Below, one piece after another: positions 45,840-54,020 of a DNA stretch of 64,000 bases. Numbering within the stretch: position 1 is the stretch's first letter; each line of letters starts with the position of its first letter. Origin of the DNA: Erythrobacter sp. Its GTDB lineage: Bacteria; Pseudomonadota; Alphaproteobacteria; Sphingomonadales; Sphingomonadaceae. The stretch covers positions 16,425 to 80,424 of the forward strand of contig JAHEAV010000006.1 of NCBI GenBank assembly GCA_024642565.1, read 5' to 3'. Position numbers and translations under genes: made by a program. Below the pieces are notes generated by a model, which was not told the DNA's origin, ran no database searches, and saw only the letters and a program-made list of their open reading frames with translations.

Positions 45840-47549
45840 TTACTCGCTCTTGCCCTTCAAGGCTTCGCCAAGAATGTCGCCGAGCGATGCGCCCGATGCG
45901 GATGAACCGTACTGTTCGACGGCCTGCTTCTCTTCGGAGACCTGGCGGGCCTTGATCGAGAAGTTGGGCTTCTTCGAACGGTCGAAACCGATCACCATCA
46001 CATCGACCTTCTGGCCGGCCTGGAAGCGGTCAGGACGCTGTTCGTCACGGTCGCGGCCAAGGTCCGAACGCTTGATGAACCCGGTCGCGCCGTCTTCACC
46101 AACCTGCACTTCGAGGCCGCCGTCACGCACTTCAAGCACGGTCACGGTGACGACATCGTTGCGCTTCAGCGATCCGGCGCCAGCGGCACCTTCGGCTGTC
46201 GGCGCGCCCTTTTCGAGCTGCTTCATGCCCAGGCTGATGCGTTCCTTGTCGGTATCGACATCGAGAACGACGGCCTGAATTTCTTCACCCTTGCGGTGCA
46301 GAGCCAGCGCGTCTTCGCCCGAGATACCCCAAGCGATGTCGGACATGTGAACCATGCCGTCCACATCGCCATCGAGGCCGATGAACAGACCGAATTCGGT
46401 CGCATTCTTGACTTCGCCGGTGACGGTCGAACCAACAGGATGCTTGGAAGCGAATTCTTCCCACGGATTGCCCTGTGCCTGCTTGAGGCCGAGGCTGATG
46501 CGGCGCTTTTCCGAATCCACTTCGAGAACAACCACGTCGACTTCCTGGCTGGTCGAAACGATCTTGCCGGGATGAACGTTCTTCTTGGTCCAGCTCATTT
46601 CGCTGACATGGACCAGACCTTCGATGCCGGCTTCGATTTCCACGAAGGCACCATATTCGGTGATGTTGGTCACCGTGCCGGACATCTTCATGCCGACAGG
46701 GTATTTCGCAGCCACGCCATCCCATGGATCGCTTTCAAGCTGCTTCATGCCCAGGCTGATGCGCTGGGTATCGCCGTTGATGCGCACGATCTGGACCGTG
46801 ACGGTATCACCGATATTGATCACTTCGCTGGGGTGGTTGACGCGCTTGTAGCTCATGTCGGTGACATGCAGCAGGCCGTCAATTCCGCCCAGATCCACGA
46901 ATGCGCCGTAATCAGTGATGTTCTTGACCACACCGTCGATCACTTGGCCTTCGACCAGTTCGCCGATCAGTTCGTTGCGCTGTTCGGCGCGGGTTTCTTC
47001 CAGTACCGCGCGGCGCGATACGACGATGTTACCACGGCGGCGATCCATTTTGAGGATCTGGAAAGGCTGCGGCATGTCCATCAGCGGGCCGACATCGCGC
47101 ACGGGGCGGATATCGACCTGGCTGCCGGGCAGGAAGGCCACGGCACCGTCGAGGTCGACAGTGAAGCCGCCCTTGACGCGGCCGAAGATACGGCCTTCGA
47201 CGCGCTTGCCTTCGCCAAATTCGTTTTCGAGCTTGTCCCAGGCGGCTTCGCGGCGGGCGCGGTCGCGGCTGAGCATGGCTTCGCCATCAGCGTTTTCGAC
47301 GCGGTCAACAAAGACTTCGACTTCGTCGCCGATCGACAGGCCGTGGCCTTCTTCGCCGCGGTTGAATTCCTTGAGGTCGATCCGGCCTTCGCTCTTGAGG
47401 CCTACGTCGACTACGGCAAAGCCGCCTTCGATCGCAGTTACGGTGCCTTTGACGACGCGGCCTTCGAAGCCGTCTTCGCCTGCACCGCCGAGTTGTTCGT
47501 TGAGAAGCGCTTCGAAATCGTCGCGCGTTGGATTGGCGGTTGATGCCAT
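45840..47549 (-). CDS. rpsA: 30S ribosomal protein S1
   Basis: S1 brings mRNA to the 30S subunit. The 569-residue protein has six S1 repeats, the normal proteobacterial number; the clearest are those with ITDYGAFVDLGGIDGLLHVTDMS, ITEYGAFVEIEAGIEGLVHVSEMS and ATEFGLFIGLDGDVDGMVHMSDI, each followed by an RISLGMKQL-type end. The C-terminus ends in the short LGDILGEALKGKSE helix. GGAAAC lies about ten bases before the ATG. It lies downstream of cmk and aroA, a common order, but separated from cmk by a long spacer. Confidence 0.97.
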   Translation of the reverse strand: MASTANPTRDDFEALLNEQLGGAGEDGFEGRVVKGTVTAIEGGFAVVDVGLKSEGRIDLKEFNRGEEGHGLSIGDEVEVFVDRVENADGEAMLSRDRARREAAWDKLENEFGEGKRVEGRIFGRVKGGFTVDLDGAVAFLPGSQVDIRPVRDVGPLMDMPQPFQILKMDRRRGNIVVSRRAVLEETRAEQRNELIGELVEGQVIDGVVKNITDYGAFVDLGGIDGLLHVTDMSYKRVNHPSEVINIGDTVTVQIVRINGDTQRISLGMKQLESDPWDGVAAKYPVGMKMSGTVTNITEYGAFVEIEAGIEGLVHVSEMSWTKKNVHPGKIVSTSQEVDVVVLEVDSEKRRISLGLKQAQGNPWEEFASKHPVGSTVTGEVKNATEFGLFIGLDGDVDGMVHMSDIAWGISGEDALALHRKGEEIQAVVLDVDTDKERISLGMKQLEKGAPTAEGAAGAGSLKRNDVVTVTVLEVRDGGLEVQVGEDGATGFIKRSDLGRDRDEQRPDRFQAGQKVDVMVIGFDRSKKPNFSIKARQVSEEKQAVEQYGSSASGASLGDILGEALKGKSE

Positions 47550-47834
47550 GGGTTAGAGTTTCCTACAGTATTTTTTCCGGCCGCCAGGTTGGTTCCCGGG
47601 GTCTTGTGGCCGAACTCTCCATCGGGCCGAATGCCGTGATGAAGGCCCTTGGGGTTACGTAGGGGCGGGGCGGAAATGCCAGTTGCAGGGCCATGTCGGC
47701 CCCAGTGCAAACCGGCAATGCTGTTGAGCTTGCCTCCGACCCTGGCCGCAGCCCGTCAGACGGGGCGCGCTTAAGCGACGGATCAGAGAAATGCAAGTCT
47801 TTTGGGGCAGGGCGCCAGTTGGGCCGGATGCACC

Positions 47835-47870
47835 GCACGGGTTACAAAGGTGACACTGTGTCACCCGTGC
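47835..47870. repeat. Nested, overlapping inverted repeats in the rpsA upstream spacer
   Basis: The outer pair GCACGGGT/ACCCGTGC (8 bp, 20-base loop) and the inner pair GGTGACAC/GTGTCACC (8 bp, 1-base centre) are both perfect, and they share bases 47863-47865, so as RNA they cannot both form fully. As DNA the inner 17-bp palindrome looks like an operator. The 10-mer GGTGACACTG occurs again at 47922-47931, 73 bases away. Confidence 0.5.
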
Positions 47871-47921
47871 CGAAACGCCGCGAACCCGCGCAAATCTGCC
47901 GAAAATCACGCCAGGGCGGCG

Positions 47922-47931
47922 GGTGACACTG
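47922..47931 (+). repeat. Second copy of GGTGACACTG
   Basis: This 10-mer repeats the left half and centre of the palindrome at 47849-47865 in the same orientation, with a start-to-start distance of 73 bases, close to seven helical turns. It may be a half-site for the same unknown protein. Confidence 0.35.
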
Positions 47932-48015
47932 CGCAGGCAGTTTGCCGCTTGGCCCAAAAGGGATGAGGTTCGGTCCATCGCCAGTTCTATGGCGGAAAAT
48001 CACCCTGTAGGAAAA

Positions 48016-48639
48016 TCAGGCCGCCAAAGCGTTTTGCGCTGCCGTGATCGCCGCAGCAATCGCCTCCTCCCGCCCGAGGGCGGTCGTATCGAGGATCAGA
48101 GCATCGGTCGCGGGTTTGAGCGGGGCATCCTTGCGGGCGGTGTCGCGGTGATCGCGGCGCTGCAGATCGTCCTCGATCGACGAAGGTGTGGCCGTGCCGC
48201 CCCGCTCCAGAATTTCGCGATAGCGGCGCTGCGCACGTGCGGCCACGCTGGCGGTCACGAACAGCTTCACATCGGCTTCCGGAGCAATGACCGTGCCGAT
48301 ATCCCGCCCATCCAGCACGGCGCCGCCCGGCTGCGTGGCAAAGGCGCGTTGGCGTTCGTAAAGCGCCTTGCGGACCGCCGGATGGATCGACACGCGGCTG
48401 GCCAGCCCCCCTGTTACCTCGGTTCGCAGTTCCGGATCGCCGAGCAATGTTTCGGGAAAATCACACGCCGCCAGCGCATCGCCCGAAATGTCCGGATCGG
48501 TGCCGTTCAGGAACACCTGCCGCCCCACTGCACGGTAGAGCAGCCCGGTATCGAGATGCGGCAGGCCGAAATGCAGAGCCAGCGCCTTGGCAATGGTGCC
48601 CTTGCCCGACGCGGTAGGGCCATCGACGGCGATGATCAT
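48016..48639 (-). CDS. cmk: Cytidylate kinase
   Basis: Cmk phosphorylates CMP and dCMP. The 207-residue protein has the P-loop GPTASGKGT (residues 7-15), LDTGLLYRAVG, VLDGRDIGTVIAPEADVKLFV and the lid region RRYREILERG. Length is typical. Its ATG overlaps the stop of the small membrane-protein gene upstream by four bases, and aroA precedes that, giving aroA-membrane protein-cmk as one transcript, with rpsA 466 bases downstream. Confidence 0.95.
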   Translation of the reverse strand: MIIAVDGPTASGKGTIAKALALHFGLPHLDTGLLYRAVGRQVFLNGTDPDISGDALAACDFPETLLGDPELRTEVTGGLASRVSIHPAVRKALYERQRAFATQPGGAVLDGRDIGTVIAPEADVKLFVTASVAARAQRRYREILERGGTATPSSIEDDLQRRDHRDTARKDAPLKPATDALILDTTALGREEAIAAAITAAQNALAA

Positions 48640-48929
48640 GGCGTTGCTGCCTGGTTATCCGCCTGCCCGCCCGCCTGCCGCTGATGCAGCGCCCGCGCCA
48701 GCCCAAACAGGGCAATTGCCATCCACACGATTTCCAGAACCATCGTTGGCAGGTTGAAATTCACCGTCAGCGATACGGTCAGCAGCGCTGCACCGAGCAA
48801 GTTGATGAGGTTGAAAGCGATCATGTTCATCGCGGCGGATATATTGCTGTAGGCATAGGCGGCAACGATGCAGAAACTACCGGCAAAACCGATCATATCG
48901 GCAGCAAAGGGTGTGATGGTATCGGTCAT
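48636..48929 (-). CDS. Small membrane protein of the CBU_0592 type
   Basis: A 97-residue protein with three hydrophobic segments (about residues 8-30, 35-55 and 60-80) and a Gln/Ala-rich polar tail. The pattern [19 protein letters not shown]...[15 protein letters not shown]...[12 protein letters not shown] fits the small CBU_0592-like membrane family of unknown function. It overlaps both aroA (its start) and cmk (its stop) by four bases each, so it is translated as part of the aroA-cmk unit. No role in either pathway is known. Confidence 0.72.
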   Translation of the reverse strand: MTDTITPFAADMIGFAGSFCIVAAYAYSNISAAMNMIAFNLINLLGAALLTVSLTVNFNLPTMVLEIVWMAIALFGLARALHQRQAGGQADNQAATP

Positions 48930-50302
48930 AGGGTTCTTTCAGCAAGCAAGGCTTCGAATGTCGGGAAGCTGGTCGCGATTGGCCGCGTGTCGTCCACCTC
49001 AACACCCTTCGCTGAAATCAGACCGGCAACTGCCATGCTCATGGCAATGCGGTGGTCAAGATGGGTGGTAATGGGCCCGCCGCCTTCCAGAGGTTCGCCG
49101 CCGGTACCATCGATGATCAACCCGTCTTCCGTTTCCGTGATTCGTGCGCCAGCCTGTGCCAGCGCGGCCGCCATCGCCGCCAACCGGTCGCTTTCCTTGA
49201 CCCGCAATTCTTCCAGCCCGCTGGTTATCGTCCGCCCTTCGGCCATCGCAGCGGCCACGAACAGGACGGGGAATTCGTCGATCATGCTGGGGGCAAGGGC
49301 CGGGTCGACTTCGATGCCGGTCAACGCGGAATGGCGCACGCGCAAATCGGCCACGGGTTCGCCGCCCACGGTGCGCGGGTTCAATTCCTCAATACTACCG
49401 CCCATCGCGCGCAATACGGTGACGATCCCGGCGCGGGTCGGGTTGAGGCCGACGTTCTCGATCACCAGGTCGCTGCCCGGCACCAGCAGTGCGGCAACAA
49501 TAAAGAAGGCGGCAGAGGACGGATCGCCGGGAACGACAATGTCCTGCGGGGTCAGCTCGGCATCGCCGTGGATGCGGATATGCCGTTCTCCGTCAATGTC
49601 CTCGATGTCCAGCGTCGCACCGAATCCGCGCAGCATCCGTTCCGAATGGTCCCGCGTGGGCACCGGTTCGATCACGGTTGTGATCCCCGGAGTGTTGAGC
49701 CCGGCCAGCAGTATCGCGCTTTTCACCTGCGCCGATGCCACCGGCAGCCGGTACGTGATTGGCACTGCGGGAAGGCTGCCCTGCATCATCAGGGGCAGGG
49801 TTCCGCCCGGACTTGCCGTGAAACTGGCCCCCATTTGCGAAAGCGGGTCAATTACCCGGCCCATCGGGCGGCGCGAAAGGCTGGCGTCCCCGGTGAAAGC
49901 GGCCGTGATCCCGTGGCTTGCCACAACCCCCATAAGGAGCCTGGTGGATGTACCGCTATTGCCCATATCGAGCGCCCGGCCCGGTTGCAGCAAACCGCCC
50001 ACGCCAACGCCGTGGACAGTCCACATTCCATCCTCGCTGCGGTCGATGGTTGCCCCCATTGCGCGCATGGCGGCGGCGGTGGCCAGCACATCCTCGCCTT
50101 CCAGCAACCCGCGAATCGTGGTCTTGCCCACAGCCAGTGCGCCCAGCATCAGGGACCGGTGACTGATCGACTTGTCGCCAGGTACACGCATCGTGCCAGT
50201 CAGCGGCGCCGATGCTGTGAACCGGCGCGGAGTAGGGGTATGGGGCAATGGACTGCTTTCGAAAGAATGTCGGCGGAGCGACGCGGCTTTTGACAGCGCC
50301 AT
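48926..50302 (-). CDS. aroA: 3-phosphoshikimate 1-carboxyvinyltransferase (EPSP synthase, class II)
   Basis: AroA makes EPSP from shikimate 3-phosphate and PEP, the sixth step of aromatic amino acid synthesis. The 458-residue protein has [10 protein letters not shown] (catalytic Lys44), [26 protein letters not shown] (114-121), [60 protein letters not shown] and [10 protein letters not shown]. The wording of these blocks matches class II (CP4-like) enzymes rather than the E. coli class I form. At the position where CP4 has Ala100 this protein has Gly117. About 30 residues precede the conserved core. It is divergent from the FYDLN_acid gene. Confidence 0.94.
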   Translation of the reverse strand: MALSKAASLRRHSFESSPLPHTPTPRRFTASAPLTGTMRVPGDKSISHRSLMLGALAVGKTTIRGLLEGEDVLATAAAMRAMGATIDRSEDGMWTVHGVGVGGLLQPGRALDMGNSGTSTRLLMGVVASHGITAAFTGDASLSRRPMGRVIDPLSQMGASFTASPGGTLPLMMQGSLPAVPITYRLPVASAQVKSAILLAGLNTPGITTVIEPVPTRDHSERMLRGFGATLDIEDIDGERHIRIHGDAELTPQDIVVPGDPSSAAFFIVAALLVPGSDLVIENVGLNPTRAGIVTVLRAMGGSIEELNPRTVGGEPVADLRVRHSALTGIEVDPALAPSMIDEFPVLFVAAAMAEGRTITSGLEELRVKESDRLAAMAAALAQAGARITETEDGLIIDGTGGEPLEGGGPITTHLDHRIAMSMAVAGLISAKGVEVDDTRPIATSFPTFEALLAERTL

Positions 50303-50425
50303 CGCCCTATGGCAAGGCGCGCCGGCTCTTGATTCCGGCCCATGAAATGCGCATGTGCCGTTCCCGTCAAGCTCTGGAAATTTTCGCTACGTCCACCTTG
50401 GGCGGGCAGCATCTGAGGAATTGTA

Positions 50426-50746
50426 ATGGTTAAGCCAGAATGGGGTACCAAGCGTTCGTGCCCGAAATGCGGCACCCGCTTCTATGATCTGGGCAAGGAA
50501 GACCCCGCCACCTGCATCGAATGCGGAGAGGAATGGTCCCCTGAACCGGTTCTGAAATCGAAGCAGCCGATTCCGTTCGAAGAAGAAAAGAAGAAAGCGA
50601 AAGAGCCGGATGGCGATTTGGCGGACGAGGATCTGGAAGATATCGACGACGATGACGATTCGCCGGATAACGATGTCGACCTCGGCGGAGACGACGATCT
50701 CGGCGTAGGCCCGGGCAAGGGCGACGGCGACGAGCCGGAAAGCTGA
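50426..50746 (+). CDS. TIGR02300/FYDLN_acid family zinc-ribbon protein
   Basis: A 106-residue protein of an alphaproteobacterial family of unknown function, named for the FYDLN-like motif seen here as FYDLGKE. Residues 1-40 contain a four-cysteine zinc ribbon (Cys12, Cys15, Cys30, Cys33); the C-terminal half is highly acidic (DEDLEDIDDDDDSPDNDVD and more). It looks cytoplasmic and may bind a basic partner; that is inference. It is divergent from aroA and sits just before tRNA-Ala and ffh. Confidence 0.88.
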   Translation: MVKPEWGTKRSCPKCGTRFYDLGKEDPATCIECGEEWSPEPVLKSKQPIPFEEEKKKAKEPDGDLADEDLEDIDDDDDSPDNDVDLGGDDDLGVGPGKGDGDEPES

Positions 50747-50850
50747 TCCAATTTACCCTTGCCAAGCAGGGGCGCCGTCCATAAAGGGCTGCGTCCCGGC
50801 TTTGATGCCGGGGCAGCGTGTGGTAAAAGATACGCTTACATCGATGGTAC

Positions 50851-50926
50851 GGGGCCTTAGCTCAGCTGGGAGAGCGCAACACTGGCAGTGTTGAGGTCAG
50901 CGGTTCGATCCCGCTAGGCTCCACCA
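50851..50926 (+). tRNA. tRNA-Ala (anticodon GGC)
   Basis: A full cloverleaf: acceptor GGGGCCT/AGGCTCC, D-arm GCTC...GAGC, anticodon stem CAACA/TGTTG with loop CTGGCAG (anticodon GGC), T-arm AGCGG-TTCGATC-CCGCT, and an encoded CCA. It reads GCC and GCU alanine codons. The gene is 76 bases and is followed by a strong terminator. Confidence 0.96.
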
Positions 50927-50958
50927 TTCGAAACAGAAGAAGTCGATCAACCGATCGC

Positions 50959-50995
50959 ACGCTGGCTGACGAGGTTTCGTTCGCCGGCGTTTTTG
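50959..50995 (+). terminator. Rho-independent terminator of tRNA-Ala
   Basis: ACGCTGGC pairs with GCCGGCGT (one G-U), enclosing an ACGA/TCGT inner stem, and is followed by TTTTT. It starts about 30 bases after the tRNA end and lies before the ffh start codon. Confidence 0.8.
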
Positions 50996-51036
50996 GCATT
51001 TAGCGCCGTGTTGTTCGCGGCGGAGGAGCGTGGATC

Positions 51037-52467
51037 ATGTTTGACTCCCTGTCCGACCGCCTAGGCGGAGTGTTCGACAAGCTGCGCGGACGCGGCGCAT
51101 TGTCCGAACAGGATGTGCGCGATGCGATGCGCGAAGTGCGCGTGGCCTTGCTGGAAGCCGATGTGGCGCTGCCCGTGGTCCGCCGTTTCATAGACCGGGT
51201 CACCGAAAAGGCGATCGGCTCAGAAGTGCTCAAGTCGGTGACGCCGGGCCAGCAAGTCATCAAGATCGTCAACGACGAGTTGATCGAAACGCTGGGCGGC
51301 GAAGTTCACGTCGGGCTGAACCTTGATGCGAAGCCGCCGGTGGTAATCATGATGGTCGGCCTTCAGGGTTCCGGCAAAACCACCACCACGGCCAAGCTCG
51401 CGAAATTTATCCGCGAGAAACACGGGAAAAAGGCGCTGATGGCGTCGCTCGACGTCAATCGCCCTGCGGCGCAGGAACAGCTGGCCGTGCTTGGTTCCCA
51501 GGTCGACGTGGCAACATTGCCGATCATTGCGGGCCAGCAACCTGTCGATATTGCCCGGCGGGCGATGGAATCGGCCCGTTTGCAGGCCGTAGATGTGCTG
51601 CTGCTCGATACAGCAGGCAGGCTCCATGTCGATGAAGCGCTGATGGCGGAAATGAAGGCCGTCGCCGGTATTTCGGCGCCGACCGAAGTGCTGCTGGTGG
51701 TTGACGCATTGACTGGCCAGGACGCGGTCAATGTGGCGCAAAGCTTTTCGGGTGAAGTGAACCTTACCGGCGTTGTCCTGACCCGGATGGATGGTGATGC
51801 CCGCGGCGGCGCAGCCTTGTCGATGCGGCATGTCACAGGAAAGCCGATCAAATTTGCCGGCACCGGCGAAAAACTTGACGCAATCGAGCCATTCCAGCCC
51901 AGCCGGATCGCCAACCGTATTCTGGGCATGGGCGATGTCGTCAGCCTGGTCGAAAAGGCTGCGGCCACGATCAAGGCCGAAGATGCCGAAGAACAGGCGC
52001 GGCGCATGTCCAAGGGTCTGTTCGACCTGAACGATTTGCGCACGCAATTGCGCCAGATGCAGTCCATGGGCGGGCTGGGTATGCTGGCCGGTATGTTGCC
52101 GGGCATGAAGAAGGCCAAGGCGGCGATGGCGCAAAGCGGCATGGACGATAAGGTGCTGGTCCATATGGATGCGCTGATCGGTTCCATGACACCGAAGGAA
52201 CGCCTGAATCCCGCGCTTCTGAACGCCAAGCGCAAGAAGCGCGTGGCGGCAGGTTCCGGCCTGCAGGTGCAGGATGTGAACCGGTTGCTGAAGATGCATC
52301 AGGAAATGTCCAGGGCGATGAAGCAAATCCGGAAGATGGGTGGGCTCAAAGGTCTGGGCGCCTTGTTCGGCAAGGGCGGTATTGACGCTGCCATGCCGGG
52401 GCTTGGTGGTGGTATGGGCGGTGGACTTCCGCCGGGCCTTCCCGGCCTTGGCGGCCCGAAGAAATAA
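51037..52467 (+). CDS. ffh: Signal recognition particle protein Ffh
   Basis: Ffh binds 4.5S RNA and signal sequences and targets inner-membrane proteins to FtsY. The 476-residue protein has the N domain (FDSLSDRLGGVFDKLRGRG), the GTPase G domain with P-loop GLQGSGKT (108-115), LDVNRPAAQEQL, DTAGRLHVDEALM and TRMDGDARGGAAL, and a Met-rich M domain from about residue 320, ending in a glycine-rich GLGGGMGGGLPPGLPGLGG tail. It heads the ffh-rpsP-rimM-trmD-rplS cluster. The SRP RNA gene was not found in the window. Confidence 0.97.
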   Translation: MFDSLSDRLGGVFDKLRGRGALSEQDVRDAMREVRVALLEADVALPVVRRFIDRVTEKAIGSEVLKSVTPGQQVIKIVNDELIETLGGEVHVGLNLDAKPPVVIMMVGLQGSGKTTTTAKLAKFIREKHGKKALMASLDVNRPAAQEQLAVLGSQVDVATLPIIAGQQPVDIARRAMESARLQAVDVLLLDTAGRLHVDEALMAEMKAVAGISAPTEVLLVVDALTGQDAVNVAQSFSGEVNLTGVVLTRMDGDARGGAALSMRHVTGKPIKFAGTGEKLDAIEPFQPSRIANRILGMGDVVSLVEKAAATIKAEDAEEQARRMSKGLFDLNDLRTQLRQMQSMGGLGMLAGMLPGMKKAKAAMAQSGMDDKVLVHMDALIGSMTPKERLNPALLNAKRKKRVAAGSGLQVQDVNRLLKMHQEMSRAMKQIRKMGGLKGLGALFGKGGIDAAMPGLGGGMGGGLPPGLPGLGGPKK

Positions 52468-52505
52468 CAGAATTTTAGTGATTTAATCCAGAAAGGTATT
52501 TTGAA

Positions 52506-53075
52506 ATGGCAATTGCACTCCGGCTTTCGCGCGGCGGCTCCAAGAAGCGGCCCTATTATCGTATCGTGGCTGCTGACCAGCGCGCCCCGCGTGACGGCAA
52601 GTATCTCGAGCAGATCGGTACCTACAACCCGCTTCTCGCCAAGGATGACGAAAACCGCGTCAAGCTGAACGAAGATCGTGCGCGTTACTGGCTCGGCGTT
52701 GGCGGCCAGCCGAGCGACCGTGTGGCCCGTTTCCTGGACAATGCCGGCGTTCTCGAACGCGCAGCTCGCAACAACCCGAACAAGGGCAAGCCGGGCGAAA
52801 AGGCCACCGAACGCGCCGAAGAAAGGGCTGCCAAGGTTGCCGAAGCTGCGGAAGCTGCTGCCGCTGCTGAAGCTGTAGTGGAAGAAGCGCCTGCCGAAGT
52901 CGTTGTTGAAGAAGCAGCGGTTGAAGAAGCAGCGGTTGAAGAAGCAGCGGTTGAAGAAGCGCCGGCTGAAGAAGCCGCAGCTGAAGAAGCGCCGGCCGAA
53001 GAAGCACCGGCTGAAGAAGCCGTAGCTGAAGAAGCGCCGGCTGAAGAAGCCGCCGAAGACAAGGCCGAGGGTTGA
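52506..53075 (+). CDS. rpsP: 30S ribosomal protein S16 with long acidic repeat tail
   Basis: S16 is an assembly protein of the 30S subunit. The first ~85 residues are canonical ([41 protein letters not shown] begins the fold, ending near [11 protein letters not shown]). The full product is 189 residues, about twice the usual length: an Ala/Glu/Lys helix and then ten copies of a five-residue acidic unit of the form [AVP][AV]EEA (residues 133-182). AGAAAGG precedes the ATG. Extended S16 tails are known in sphingomonads; the role of the tail is unknown. The gene overlaps the rimM start. Confidence 0.96.
   Translation: MAIALRLSRGGSKKRPYYRIVAADQRAPRDGKYLEQIGTYNPLLAKDDENRVKLNEDRARYWLGVGGQPSDRVARFLDNAGVLERAARNNPNKGKPGEKATERAEERAAKVAEAAEAAAAAEAVVEEAPAEVVVEEAAVEEAAVEEAAVEEAPAEEAAAEEAPAEEAPAEEAVAEEAPAEEAAEDKAEG
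52902..53051 (+). repeat. Ten tandem 15-bp repeats at the 3' end of rpsP
   Basis: Ten direct 15-base units, with consensus GCGGTTGAAGAAGCA at the 5' end and CCGGCTGAAGAAGCC towards the 3' end, encode (A/V/P)(V/A)EEA pentapeptides in frame. Units 2 and 3 are identical, and units differ mostly at the first two codons. Such perfect in-frame repeats can change in number by slippage without breaking the frame. Confidence 0.9.
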
Positions 53076-53572
53076 TCCCTTTGCCACAGGACAAGCCCGT
53101 CACCCTTGCGGCCATAACTGGCGCACATGGGGTGACGGGCGAAGTCCGTCTGAAACTGTTCGGCGAGGGCTGGGAATCGCTCAGGCACTTCAAACGGTTT
53201 AACGACGGCGCGCTAACGCTCACCAAGATCCGGGACGATAACAAAGGCGGTGCCGTCGCGCGCTTTGCCGAATGTACAGACCGCAATACGGCCGAAAAGC
53301 TGCGCGGTACCGCGATTACTGTCACCCGCGATGATTTTCCGCCTTTGTCCGATGGTGAATATTACCATGCCGATCTGATCGGTCTTCCCGCACAGACAGA
53401 GACGGGGGAAACGCTGGGCAGCGTGGTTCAGGTGCTCAATTTCGGTGCCGGCGATGTGATCGAGGTCGAACGCCCCAATGGCAGACGTTTCATGGTGGCG
53501 ATGAACAAGGAAGCCGTGCCCGAATGGAGCGCGGCTGGCGTAGTGATCGACTCTGCTTTCGTGATTGACTAG
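53072..53572 (+). CDS. rimM: Ribosome maturation factor RimM
   Basis: RimM helps process 16S rRNA near the 30S head and binds S19. The 166-residue protein has the N-terminal RimM domain ([21 protein letters not shown]) and the C-terminal PRC-barrel ([26 protein letters not shown]). The start is a TTG, either overlapping the rpsP stop (used here) or three codons later at the next TTG; no ATG is available in a suitable place. It lies between rpsP and cutA/trmD, the expected cluster position. Confidence 0.93.
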   Translation: MIPLPQDKPVTLAAITGAHGVTGEVRLKLFGEGWESLRHFKRFNDGALTLTKIRDDNKGGAVARFAECTDRNTAEKLRGTAITVTRDDFPPLSDGEYYHADLIGLPAQTETGETLGSVVQVLNFGAGDVIEVERPNGRRFMVAMNKEAVPEWSAAGVVIDSAFVID

Positions 53573-53687
53573 ACATTTCCGGCGGTGATTTCGACTTGGG
53601 CGAATCTTGCCCACGCTGCCGCGTCAAACGAAGTTGCAATATGCTTTCCGACAGGTGCACCAGAGATGCGATCTACGGGGACGAAGG

Positions 53688-54011
53688 GTGATCATCCTCG
53701 TCATCACCACTTGCGCAACGCGCGAAGAAGCTGACGGCATCGCGCAACATTGCATCATCAACCATCTGGCCGGGTGTGTGCATATTGATGAAGTGACCAG
53801 CACCTATCTGTGGGAGGGCCAACTGCGCATCGACCATGAATTCCGGCTGCTGATCAAGACGACCCAGGCCAGCTATGACGCCATCGAGGCGGAGATTATG
53901 CGGCTGCACAGTTATGATGAACCTGCCATAATTACAGTGCCGGTGACCGGCGGCAGCACCAGCTATCTAAGCTGGATTGCCGAAAACGCCGATCCGGACA
54001 AGCAAGGCTGA
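53688..54011 (+). CDS. cutA: Divalent-cation tolerance protein CutA
   Basis: CutA is a small trimeric cytoplasmic protein related in fold to PII, linked to metal tolerance in E. coli but of unsettled function. The 107-residue product has ITTCATREEADGIAQ, LAGCVHI, STYLWEGQLRID, EFRLLIKTT and the conserved YDEPAIITVPVTGGSTSYLSWI. The start is a GTG with GGGG seven bases upstream; a longer frame exists but lacks similarity. It is inserted between rimM and trmD, which are often adjacent, with only nine bases before trmD. Confidence 0.92.
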   Translation: MIILVITTCATREEADGIAQHCIINHLAGCVHIDEVTSTYLWEGQLRIDHEFRLLIKTTQASYDAIEAEIMRLHSYDEPAIITVPVTGGSTSYLSWIAENADPDKQG

Positions 54012-54020
54012 ACGCAATAA

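Larger units (their letters stand above)
47550..48015. other. Long spacer between cmk and rpsA with no gene found
   Basis: This 466-base stretch is the longest gap in the window. Frames here have no recognisable protein and no good ribosome sites. It should hold the rpsA promoter and leader. It contains nested inverted repeats and a repeated 10-mer, listed separately. I see no tRNA, no known riboswitch and no terminator between cmk and rpsA. Confidence 0.6.

Noticed and set aside
46296-47543. A 415-codon open frame on the plus strand opposite rpsA
   Set aside because: It is exactly antisense to S1, has no ribosome site or recognised motif, and arises from the third-position bias of the real gene.
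48684-50293. Two long plus-strand frames (492 and 413 codons) opposite aroA and its neighbour
   Set aside because: Both are antisense to clear class II EPSP synthase coding sequence and show low-complexity composition typical of shadow frames.
51220-52326. A 368-codon minus-strand frame opposite ffh
   Set aside because: It lies wholly antisense to Ffh GTPase and M-domain coding sequence and lacks motifs.
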